The translations under genes were made by a program, and so were the position numbers. Under the pieces are notes generated by a model, which saw only the letters and a list, made by a program, of their open reading frames with translations, was not told where the DNA came from and did no database searches. From contig SNVD02007448.1 in NCBI GenBank assembly GCA_013180625.2, positions 99,501-163,500 of the forward strand: a stretch of 64,000 nucleotides of DNA. Reading direction: 5' to 3'. This stretch comes from Boswellia sacra. Lineage: Eukaryota; Streptophyta; Magnoliopsida; Sapindales; Burseraceae. Shown one piece after another: positions 22,456-33,549 of this stretch (position 1 is its first letter; every line of letters begins with the position of its first letter).

Positions 22456-23778
22456 CAAAGCTTAGTTTCTTATCAATATATACTGAATCTTGTGCAATAT
22501 TATTGAAAATTTTGATTTTTTTTTCCTAACGGAGCTGATAACTTATAAATTAGCTATATATATATATATAAAAAAAAAAGACATTAAAAATTTGAGTTGG
22601 ACCATGTCCATAGAATTGTACAATTGAAGAGCCTCCCTTAAACAACCAAATAAAGCATAACTATACAACTAATCCTTCAAGACCTCTTCCATTAATTAAA
22701 TTAAGATGAATAAAGAAAAATATGAGAAGTCCTACAATTCCTTTGAGATTGATGCTTATAGTGAAAGTTTTGATTTGTATATTAAAAACGGTAGAATGCT
22801 ATCATATTTTTTATACAAATTTTTACAATTTAAGTTAAAAATGTTGTATAAAAAAATTGAATTTTAATCAATAATTTAAGTTGGAATAGGAATTTGGGGG
22901 TTAGGTGCATACTGAATCATACTACACTACTCGAACTCAATTTTAGTAAAATATGAGAAAAAATAAAAATAAAAAAGTAGTGGGGAATTTAAAGGGTATA
23001 TCACCTGGATCAGAGAAACTTGGGCCACGTATATGTTGCCACGTGTAAACATGTGTCCGCCACTTCTTCCAATTTTCTGTTCCTAATTTGTTTCTTTCCC
23101 GCTTTTTTTAGCTTCAATCCTACTTTTCTCAATTATTCCTCCTTCTATGTTCTTGAATAATTCAAATTTCATTTAAGTTTCAGAAATCTCGACGCTATAA
23201 GACTTTCTTTACTCTTTATCTTCGCACAAATCCTTCAATCGCCACCAAATTACCATCTTCTCAACAAACAAATCTTCATTTTTACCGATCTATCCCCTCC
23301 GTCTTGATTTTGTTCTTTTCCGCCGCTCAGATCCTTTCCAGCCTCCCTGCTCAACTCACACTCACCGATTGCTCAGCCGCGAGGAGGTGTAATTGTATAT
23401 CTGCATTTCTTTTGTTTTATTTTTGTTTTTGGTTTTTTTGTTTTTTTAAACATCTTCTCTATCATGTATAGATATTAAAATTGTTTTTAACACGTGGCAA
23501 GTGATGATTAGGTCAATCTTTTCTTTTTTAATTTTAGGTTTTCCTGTAACGCTGTCTAGCCGCCCCTCAACCTTGACTTACAGAGAATCAAACTTCTACA
23601 TTTCAACTCTTCAGAACACTAACTACGACTTTATAAGGTAATAAATCATTCAATCAAAAACCTTTTATTCTATATCGATTTTTTTTTTCGTTTATAAAAT
23701 TTATTCTTTTCTTTTCTTATGTTTCTCTTTGGCTTCAATTTCATCTGCAATTAAGCTTCCTGCATTTTCCCAGCAACA
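22456..23778. promoter_or_regulatory. Intergenic region, promoter and 5'UTR of the acetylornithine aminotransferase gene
   Basis: The region up to about 23000 is AT-rich. From 23090 the DNA becomes pyrimidine-rich and leader-like. Possible 5'UTR introns are suggested by a donor after GAGGAG (23386) with acceptor near 23538, and a donor after TTATAAG (23637) with acceptor TTTTCCCAG (23773) directly before the ATG. These UTR splice sites are inferred by eye only. Confidence 0.4.
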
Positions 23779-26607
23779 ATGCAAAACACAATGCATGCGA
23801 TTCGGAATCCTCTTCAAATCCCCGTCCCTCAATCGAGCAATCTCGGCCGTAAGATTTATCCAGAATGTAAAAGCAATATAACCAGAGTCAAAGGTGTAAG
23901 AAAACCAAATTTGGTGGCGTGTCTCAATGTGGAAACGAAGGAGGCAGTTGATAAGGAAAGGTTAGGGAAAAGCAAGGAGGTGATGGACGCAGAGAGTAAA
24001 GTAGTGGTGGGGACGTACGCGAGGACGCCTGTTGTGCTTGCCAGTGGCAAAGGCTGTAAATTGTATGATGTTGAAGGGCGAGAGTACTTGGATATGAGTT
24101 CAGGGATTGCCGTGAATGCGCTTGGACATGCCGATCCTGGCTGGCTTAAGGCTGTCGTTGACCAAGCTCATGTTTTGACTCACGTTAGCAATATTTATTA
24201 CTCCATCCCTCAGGTTCATGGGCATTTCTGGATGTTCCTACTATATTCTAAGCTTTATATACTTTTTCTTGTGTAATTTATTAATAATACTAAATATAAA
24301 ATCCATTTATATAATCACTCTCATTCGAGCTGATTTAGCATAATATTTTGGTTTTTTTCCGTTATTGCAAATTATATAATAAAATTATACTACACCAGGT
24401 TTAATGTGTAAATTGTTGTGTAGTTCGGTTATATGTCTAGTATCATTCTTGAAAAGATGATAATTGATTTGAAATGTAAATTGGATATGGAAGTTAATAT
24501 CTTTGTCTCTAGCAGTAAGAATTTGCTGGCTGGAAGTACGGGAGAAATAAGTTTGAGCATGACTTATGCTGTCTATAAGGTCAACTGTGTGCTCCATGCT
24601 GAGTCTCGAGTCAACCATGTATTTTCTATTTGGGATTTTCTTAAGTTGTTCTATCAATTCTTTTCTATTCTAAAAGCAGGTTATGTCGCTGTTGTAGGTA
24701 GAGCTTGCAAAGTGTTTAGTCGATAGTTCTTTTGCTGATCGTGTTTTTTTCTCAAATTCGGGAACTGAAGCAAATGAAGCGGCTATTAAGTTTGCTAGAA
24801 AGTTTCAGAGACACTCAAACCCTGATGCAAAAGAGCCAGCCACAGAATTTGTATCTTTCACCAATTGCTTTCATGGAAGGACCATGGGTGCTCTTGCTCT
24901 AACGAGTAAAGAACACTATAGATCACCTTTTGAACCTGTCATGCCTGGAGTGGCTTTTGTGGAGTATGGAAATATAGAAGCTACCAAAAAACTGATTAAG
25001 CGTGGGAAAACTGCAGCAGTTTTTGTGGAACCCATCCAGGGTGAAGGGGGCATATATAGTGCAACAAAAGAATTCTTACAGTTTTTGCGAAATGCTTGTG
25101 ATGATGCTGGGGCGCTCCTGGTGTTTGATGAGGTAATGAGCTACTCTTTTATCACTTTATAGTCACATCTACAGCATGTCAACATTGTTGGATTTCATGG
25201 TCGTTATCAATTGTTTAAAGTATCATATTCTAGTCCGTTCTTCCTAAAATTTACTGTGTTATGTCGGAATACAATAACTGTGTTGTATTAGTGCTTTTTA
25301 GTTGTTTACTTAAATACAATTAGTCGCTAGTTCTAGTATCAGCACTTTTCAATGTCTCTTGTAGGTTGTAGAATATGACCGGTTTTAGCTTCTTCTCCTA
25401 ATTCACTTCTGTCTCGTCCCATTGACCACCTAGTTAATTTCATGTTTATCAGCTGGGAGCTGGGCTTTAGGAGAAGCCATCAATGTGATGTATGATTTAA
25501 TTTCCTAACTCAAATCTTATCATCATTCCTTCACATCAGAAATTTGCTTTATTGTATTTGCCAATTCCCTCCTCCCTTGTAGTGATCGCATTTGTTTTAT
25601 CACTTTGCCATAACAGAATTACAGTAAAACTCTTGCGGCTGCAGGAAAGGGTTGATGTAGTTGGTGTTCATGCCCATTTTGTCTAATCATGGATTTAGTT
25701 GTTGATGAAACTGGCTGTTTCAGTCAGTTTTCAATCACCCTTTTTTTTAAACCCTATTAGAATTTTAAAGCTTTTAGATTGAAGAGGACCTTACTTTCAG
25801 ATCGCTGACTACCGTAGTGTAGATATTCCCTTACTGAAAGGTTGTCCACTAAGCCATTTCTGCATTTCAAAACACATAAAGGACAGACTTTTGGTTTGAG
25901 GCTCTGTTTCCACATCTTATGTGTGAATAATTTTTAAGTTTATTGATGTACATGTCTGTGTATTCACATGAAAAGGGAAAATTCTATGTTACCGTTAATT
26001 ATCCTGTAAATTATAGTTTATTGAAGTTGGTTTTTTTTTTTTTTGGTCCAATTCATTTCCCATTGTGCAGGTTCAGTGTGGTTTAGGCCGAACTGGATAC
26101 CTCTGGGCCCATGAATTCTATGGTGTCTTCCCAGATATAATGACCCTTGCCAAACCTCTTGCTGGAGGCCTGCCTATTGGGGCTGTATTGGTAACAGAAA
26201 GAGTTGCTTCTGCCATTAACTATGGTGACCATGGAAGCACTTTTGCTGGCAGCCCTCTTGTTTGCAATGCCGCACTTGCTGTTCTAGACAAAATCTCAAA
26301 GCCTGGTTTCTTGACTAGTGTCTCTAAGAAAGGGCAGTACTTCAAAGAAACTTTAAAGCAGAAGCTGGGAGGAAATCCCCATGTAAAAGAAATCCGTGGT
26401 CTGGGGCTTATCATCGGAATTGAATTAGACATTCCTGCCTCACCGCTTGTTGATGCATGCCGTGAATCCGGCCTTCTCGTACTTACTGCTGGGAAAGGCA
26501 ACGTTGTTAGGCTAGTGCCGCCATTGATCATAACAGAACAGGAGCTTGATTATGGAGCTGAAATTATTTGCAAAGCTTTGCCTGTACTAGATGGTAATTC
26601 AAACTAA
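23779..26607 (+). CDS. WIN1: Acetylornithine aminotransferase, plastid (arginine biosynthesis)
   Basis: Three coding exons, all joined in phase 0: 23779-24213, 24698-25132 and 26071-26607, giving 468 aa, normal for plant ArgD enzymes. It converts N-acetylglutamate 5-semialdehyde plus glutamate to N-acetylornithine plus 2-oxoglutarate in the plastid arginine pathway; the Arabidopsis orthologue is known as WIN1/TUP5. The first ~65 residues are Ser/Lys/Arg-rich and look like a transit peptide. Class-III aminotransferase motifs are present: [11 protein letters not shown] (PLP phosphate binding), [29 protein letters not shown] (with the PLP-nitrogen Asp) and TLAKPLAGG with the Schiff-base Lys at about residue 318. 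Splice sites are standard GT-AG. No damage is seen. AATAAA lies at 26732-26737. Confidence 0.95.
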
Positions 26608-26739
26608 GAGGAGAAGAATGCAGCATAGTGCAGTTGAAGGGTTTAATTTTTGAATTAACCGTTAATGTTGTAGCACTTGTATCATGAAAGCTTGGAAGTA
26701 GAGGTTAAGTTGTGATATTTATCATAGGGTGAATAAAAC

Positions 26740-28153
26740 GGTTATTCGGATCATTTTGGTGGGTACGAAGACAATTTGGACTCCCAGATTTAGCTTTGTA
26801 AGAGAAATGATTTGATGGTAAAACTTTCTCCTAACTTCTTATTCTATAATATGGTAAAATGTAAAAAATTGGTTGATTTTAAGTACTGTGTTTTATTTTT
26901 ATATCAATAAAAAAGTGAGCTTTAATAAATAATAATAATTTTTTAATGTTTTTAAAAGTCATCAAAATGCATTATTAATAGATTTCGTTAAGCAATTTTC
27001 TAAATGAGGAGATGAAGATTGTTTAAAAGACTCTGTTGACAGGGGTAAGGAGTAGAATTACAATTTTTTAAAATGTATGTTTTTGGTCTAACAGTAAAAT
27101 AAATAATCAAAGATTTTTCAGAAAATTGAAAAAATTCTTAAAATTTAAATGTAAATTGTAAAAATTATTAGTTCTTTTAAAATTTATATGTTATGACTCT
27201 TTTATTGAGTGTCTGTCGATACTGTTATATATTATTAAATACTATCTATTGAATATTTTATATTATTAAATCTTTATCATACGGTTATAGCACACAAAGT
27301 TTTGAAAAATGGTCATTTCTCAAAGACTCCCTAAAATAAAAATAAAGATATTTTTTAATTTTTTCAAAATTATTTTTTACCTTAGACAAAATATTGAGTT
27401 GTTAATTTGTATTAAGTTAAAGAGTAATGTTAGTGCTACTCATACAAACTATTTATACAAACTCACACATACATATTTATCAAATTACTGTATTTATTTA
27501 TCAAATTATATTATGTCATGTCAGTTTGTATGAGTAAATTTATATAAATAATTTATAAGAATAACATTACTCTTGTTTAATGATATTCAATAAATGGTTG
27601 ATAAAGTGTAAGAGTTTTAAACTACATTAGATATTTGTTAAATATTATGTCAGTAAATTCAAAAATTATTAAAAATCTGTAAAACTGTTGCAATTTTGTG
27701 GAGATGTTGCATAACAAAAAGATAACTAGAAGGGAGGGAGCACTGTCGGTACGGGTAAACGCCGGTTAAGTTTGGCGGGCTCAAGCCACGTGGTGCCACC
27801 TTCTATCTAATTCCACCGACCCAATTCAACTCTCAAAATTATTTAAAAAGCAAAAAATAAAAATAACACATGATGATGTGATATGATAAATAATAAATAA
27901 TCTAACAAATCCCATAACACAAAATAATACCCAAACCGAACAACGGCCCAATCCCAAACAACACAACACAAAGGAAAACAGCGTCACTAATCACAACGCT
28001 ATAATTGCTCCGGTCCCCACGCACTTTCTCTCTTTCTATATATATTCTAATTTTTTTAATTTAATGTTTTTCACTTTTCATTTAACACCTTCAAAATTTT
28101 GAATTTGGACGGCTGAGATTCGTCCGTCGTCGCTTCTCCATCCTTCATTGGGG
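26740..28153. other. AT-rich intergenic DNA with a MITE, then promoter of the TPR gene
   Basis: No gene is seen. A MITE lies at 27420-27574. From about 27900 the sequence changes to a C/A-rich then pyrimidine-rich leader (CTTTCTCTCTTTCTATATATA near 28025-28045), consistent with a core promoter and 5'UTR for the ATG at 28154. Confidence 0.5.
27420..27574. mobile_element. MITE, copy 2 (about 155 bp)
   Basis: It has perfect 13-bp terminal inverted repeats AAGAGTAATGTTA / TAACATTACTCTT and the internal CATACAAACT / AGTTTGTATGAG pair shared with copies at 20571 and 49201. It is shorter than both, lacking part of the central AT-rich section. Confidence 0.8.
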
Positions 28154-30143
28154 ATGGCGTCATCGGCACCCACGCCGTTGAGCAAGATCGAGCAGGCACA
28201 CCAGATGTACAGAGATGGCCTCTACACCGAGGCGTTAGGGTTCTACACCGAGGCGCTCTCTATGGCCAAAACCAACCACCAGAAGATCGCTCTGCATAGT
28301 AACCGTGCTGCTTGTTTCTTGAAGCTTCATGATTTCAAGAAGGTTCGCTTCGATTCCAGCTTCTTTTCTTCTCTTTCTCTTTTCAATTATTTGTCTCTTG
28401 TTTCAGCCGGATGTAATAATAATAGTAATAATAATAAAGAAATTAGAAATGAAAATTTTTGAATTGGAACGAGAAATTATATTTTTTTTTATTAAATCAT
28501 GTTTAGCTAGTTTCGAAATTGATCAAAGTGTTGCACCATGTTTTTAATTAATAAATTAGAAAAAGAAAAAATTTTGAATTGGAAGGAGAAATTTGTTGTT
28601 TTGAAATTGATAGAAGTGTTGCAGGATTGTAAATATAATGAATTAAGTAGTTACCGATGCTGACTCTGCGGTTTAGGATTGGATTTGGTGAGAATTTTAC
28701 CGGAAAGAAATGCAAAATATTGAAGTAAAATTATTAAACCATTTAAGTTAAATGCAATTGACATGCATTTATAAGATCTTGAAGCTTTGTTTATGATAAC
28801 TTTAGCATATAAAAACCAATAGGCCGGGAGTATTGCGTCATAAATGTAATATAAAAGTGGTAAAAGAGACTTTGACAGGGGACCATGATGTGGGGTCCCT
28901 CTCTAGTCTCAAGTACATGTGCAGGATGCCATATTGTTATCATAGGAGTCATTGTGCCGTATGATATCTGGGTGCCTTGAATGACGAAGATGCTTTTGGG
29001 TTGAAAAGCTTAATAAGGAGGGCTGGTATCCAACTGTTGGGACTCGGATTGTTACTAGTAGTATATTTTCTTTATTGTGTTTCATCAAGTAAGGACATAC
29101 ATGGCTTCTTGTCACCAATGTAAATGCTTTCTCAAATATGAGGTGGTCATCGGTTGGAATTTGTTTTGTTTGAATGTGAATTAATGTTGTTATGTTCATC
29201 TCAGGCAGCACAAGAATGTACATCGGTGCTTGAGCTTGATCACAATCACACTGGAGCTTTGATGCTGCGGGCACAGACACTAGTCACTTTAAAGGAGTAC
29301 CACTCAGCTCTCTTTGATGTCAACAGGCTCATTGAGTTAAATCCAGACTCAGAAGCTTATCAAAACCTTCAGGCTCGCTTGAAGACACAATTGGTAGGCC
29401 CTCTTAGTTCCCTTTTTGTTTTCCAGTAAACTTATAAACTTTTGAATAAATTTTTTAATCATAAATAATATAATGGTCTGCATTTAGTCTAGAATCAAGA
29501 TGAGCTTCTGCGAGTTTCTGCTTTTATTAAGATATTTATACATATTTATTCTTTTTTTTTTTAATCAAGACAAGCATTTTAATTGCCCATCTCCAAGTAT
29601 GCATTATTATTGTTTTATCCTGTTTTTGCTCAAGGAAAGTCTCTTGCTACAATTCATGAATCTGAAGCAGAGTTGGAAGAAGAGGAAGAAGAGGAAAAAG
29701 GTAATAATAAAAGAGAGAATGCTATTCCAGTCATAGTACAGAATCTCAAAGCTGAGCCAAAAATCTTTAAAACACCTGAAAAAGCTAATAGCGGAAGAGA
29801 AAATTCAATTCCATTCATAGTACAGAATCTCAAAGCTGAGCCAAAAGTCTTTAAAACACTTGATATCAAGAAGTCTTCTGATCTGGGAAAGGATCAGAAA
29901 GCTGAGCCTAAAAGAGCAAATGCTCCAGAACACAGCGGCAAGGAATCATCTGCCCAAGATTCAAAAGGATGGCAAGCAATCCCAAAACCAAAGGGACACT
30001 CAGCTCTAAACTATGCAAGATGGGACAGAGTTGAAGATGACTCTAGTGAAGATGATGATGACGATGACGGTGAAGATGATGAAGATTCTCAGCCTCAATA
30101 TAGATTCCGCGTAAAAACTGTTGGTGTACGACCAGTGAAGTGA
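28154..30143 (+). CDS. Tetratricopeptide-repeat protein with acidic C-terminal tail
   Basis: Three coding exons: 28154-28342, 29205-29393 and 29640-30143 (all phase 0), giving 293 aa. The start is ATG 28154. Exons 1 and 2 encode three TPR units (KIEQAHQMYRDGLYTEALGFYTEAL; IALHSNRAACFLKLHDFKKAAQECTSVLEL; ALMLRAQTLVTLKEYHSALFDVNRLIELNP), like co-chaperone TPR domains that bind peptide tails of partners. Exon 3 is Glu-rich, then Lys-rich with a duplicated 28-residue segment, then a conserved-looking GWQAIPKPKGHSALNYARW, an acidic run of Asp/Glu and a basic end (RFRVKTVGVRPVK). I recognise the TPR fold but not a named gene, and the function is unknown. AATAAA is at 30634-30639. Confidence 0.85.
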
Positions 30144-30659
30144 AATGGGAAATTATACTTGGTATACCAATGTGAATTTGGTCCCTTTCATAAACTACAG
30201 ATAGGAGTCAGTTTGATCACCAGATCTGAAAAGGGTATTTTGGAAAAGATCTCGTGGTCCATCATGTCGCAAGTTCAAAAGCTTTGAGTTGATAAGCATC
30301 CTTAAAAAGTGAGCCCATCCATAGTTGAACAGATGGCTGTGTGAGGTATGAGAAGTAGAGAAATATTGTACATAGTCTCCATGGCTCAAGCTCAAGCAAG
30401 TTACTCTGTTTAAACTAGATCTTTTCTATACCCTGCAATTCTTTTACTTCATAATGCCAAAAGCAATTAAAAATTGCAGGCCTAGTAATTACCATCTTTG
30501 ATGTAATTACGTTAAATTTCTAGTTTGGCAAAAGAAACGGAAACTGTGATCGTTTGACATGATGGCATTAGCGTAGCAATTGCAAGTTGGAAGATTTGTC
30601 TTCTCCTTTTCCTGTAACTTATTGTAATTACAAAATAAAGATGTATTGTTTTATTTTTT

Positions 30660-32290
30660 AATGCTTTCCTATCTCACAATGGAAGGATATATTCCAATGG
30701 TGATTTATTGTGCAAATGCCTTCGATTCCTATTTTCTGTGAAGTGTGGACGCTTTACCTCAACTTGATGGTGGCAAGGTCCATATATATTGATATGGTAA
30801 TGCGAAGGTACATGTTTTTTTTATGAGAAACAAAAGGGCTATGTTGAAATGATTGAAAGGAGAAAACACAAATGTGGACAAATAGATCACAAAAGTTAAA
30901 AAGGTATTATGAGAATACCTGTTAATAATTCACAAAAGCTCAACCTCTCAGGCTGAGAAGAAAATTCATACAATATGAATCCACTCTCTCTCTCCAATTA
31001 AGAGAACAAATATGTTTTACGAAACTTCCAAATTAAAGCCTAAAGAGACACTTAAGAGGCAAAATTTTATGCATACACAAAGAATTTTCAAAATTAAAGC
31101 CTAAAGGGACACATAGAAGCAAAATTCCATGTATACACAAAGAACTGCCACTAAGATTAATTTTGATTGGAGTAAGTTAATGAATCAAATAGAGTGTTGT
31201 TTGAGAGTGGTGTTAGCTAATGTCTATTAATTATTTAAATGAGACACTATCTCTCTTGTAAGAGTCCAAGGGCGAATTTAGTCTCGAAAGATTTGGAGGG
31301 GCAAGTGATGATAATAAAAATTTGAAGTGACCATATGATAAAAAGTAAGACTATGTTCTTTCTTGTTTTCAAATCTTATTTTCTGTACTGCACATTTTTC
31401 AATGTAATTTATATCCAACCTCAACCACATATTCTTTTCAAAATTCAAAATAATTCAAAATCAACCACGTATTCATAAATTCAATTGAAAAGAAAAATAC
31501 TAGATTCATAAAAGAACACACCCTAAAAATTTTAAGATAAAATTGAAGTCAATTACATCCAGATTTAAAAATATTTTCCAATTTGGGGGGCTGCGAGCAC
31601 GACCCTCCTTGGCCACATAGAAGATCCGCCAATGCTTGTAAGTGAGGCTAAAAAAATAAAAACTAAGTTCCACCAATTTGCTAAATTCCTGTTATTGCTA
31701 CGAATTTCAAGATTTCTCTCCACGAAATTATATCACTAACATGACCATGAACTTCATGTGGTCACCTTCTCGACTCGCATATGATTAGTAGTCATAAATA
31801 GATATCATCGTCAATAATTTATCTTAATTACGAAATTTATAGTATCATTGATGAACAATGAAGAGTAATATTAGATTTATAAGTTTTTCAATGGTAAAAT
31901 GTTGGATGATGATAAACTTTGAAGAACAAATATAATATATTTTTTTATATAAAATGATGTGACAAAATGAATAAAATAATAACATATCGGTAAATAAGTA
32001 ATTGCACAAAGTTTGTATACATTTTGTAGATGTAAGAATATTCAACTTTAAATATCTCCTAAATTTTCAGTCATTTAATTTAAATTTATTTTCATTATTT
32101 TATTTTACTATTAGATATCAAAGTGAAAAAAAGAAAAGAAAAAGAAATTGTAAAATATAAGCATTGACTTGGCAGAATCAGAGTCCTCAACTCAGTCGTC
32201 GTTTTCAACGGTGAAGTATCCCTTGTGTGGGATGTAAAGCATAAACTATAAACCCTAATACTAAAAATACAAATTTTTGTTTAAAAAATA
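30660..32290. other. Intergenic DNA with an old dispersed repeat
   Basis: No gene is seen. About 31275-31640 looks like a dispersed repeat with ends GGGCGAATTTAG... and ...AGATCCGCCAATGC. Its middle (31349-31545) is similar to 47961-48160. Promoter-like pyrimidine-rich DNA begins around 32310. Confidence 0.5.
31349..31545. repeat. Dispersed repeat, copy A
   Basis: It shares long stretches with 47961-48160, for example TTTTTCAATGTAATTTATAT and ACTAGATTCATAAAAGAACA. It is non-coding. Confidence 0.75.
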
Positions 32291-32299
32291 AAAAATAAA

Positions 32300-33549
32300 A
32301 ATTCCATTCTCTTCTCTTCGTTCTTCACACTATTCCTCTTGGCCACTCGCTCTCTTTACAATATAAATTTTATTCAATTAAGTTTTTCGCTCAACAGTTT
32401 TGCTTTTTTATCATTATTTTTCGGAATTCTTCTTATCAATTTTTTGCTTCAGAATTTCAAGGTAAACTTTTATTTCTTAAATATTTTTGTGCAAATTTTA
32501 TTTACTTTGTTAGAAGATATTTTCATATTTATTGCTTTATTTTTATGTGAATTTTGTGGAGCAATAGGTAGGAATTTTGCTTTGTTTCTGCTGTTCGGTT
32601 CGTGAGAAAATTTTAAGGAACTTTACTGGAAAATTAATATTTGTAGTTCTCGGAAGCCAAATTGTGCGCCAAAATTATGTAAGAGGTAAGATAAGGTTGT
32701 TGATAAATAGTAAGTCATCATCCGCTAGTTTTCAAGCGTGTTCATGCGTAGATACATACAATTGGCGTTGTATAGTTTATCTATTAAAGCTCTTTAGAGG
32801 CAGGATTAACATCTTGTGTTTTTTTAGTTAGAAATTTATTGAATTGGATGTAAATGTAGTGCTGGAGAATGGCTGATGAGGCTCTAAATTCATTGAATAT
32901 ATTGTGAGTTTCTGTTATGAACAAATCGTGAAGTTTGGGAGTGTTTGGTTCATCTTTGTTTGTTACATAACCGTAAATATGAAAAGATGCTATTTACTCT
33001 TTACACCGCCAACTTACTGAAACAAAATGTATTCATTTATCAACAAAGTGATGAAATTTAACCTAGTCCACATACATATGAAAACACTTATACACTCTTC
33101 ATCCACCCACCTCCATTTTGTTGAAAGCATCTCTGAACACCACATTACCAATTACTTGAATTAGATGTCACTTTTCTGTGCTCTGATCTCTTGTGAGAAA
33201 ATGGTCCTCTAGATAGGATGCTTAGTTAACATTATGCACCCAAGAGCGATCATTTCGTTGCACCAACATGTATTTGCTCATCTGTGCCATCCTTTAAATT
33301 CTATTTCTTGGTTTAACCCTGTGGGAAGTGAACTTTATTCTTATGATCAGAATCTTAGAGCCACTGATTGATCTTTATGCTTTTCACTATATTATATGAA
33401 TTTTGTTTATTAAACATGATCCGCTTATGGTCGTCTGTTTCTGATGCATATTGGGTGCGCATTTGCAGGAGGGTGATGCAATTTTTACACGTGTCAGCCA
33501 TCAGGCTATTTATATAAGTTTTGGACATAGCTGGTCACAAACAACACAA
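32300..33549 (+). promoter_or_regulatory. 5' leader region of cyclin T, with a probable leader intron and a uORF
   Basis: A pyrimidine-rich leader at about 32310-32461 ends in a donor (TTTCAAG then GTAAAC at 32462). The best acceptor is ATTTGCAG at 33468. The second leader exon (33469-33549) contains an upstream ATG at 33476 with a 13-codon frame closed by TAA (33515-33517), before the main ATG at 33550. Splice sites are inferred by eye. Confidence 0.5.
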
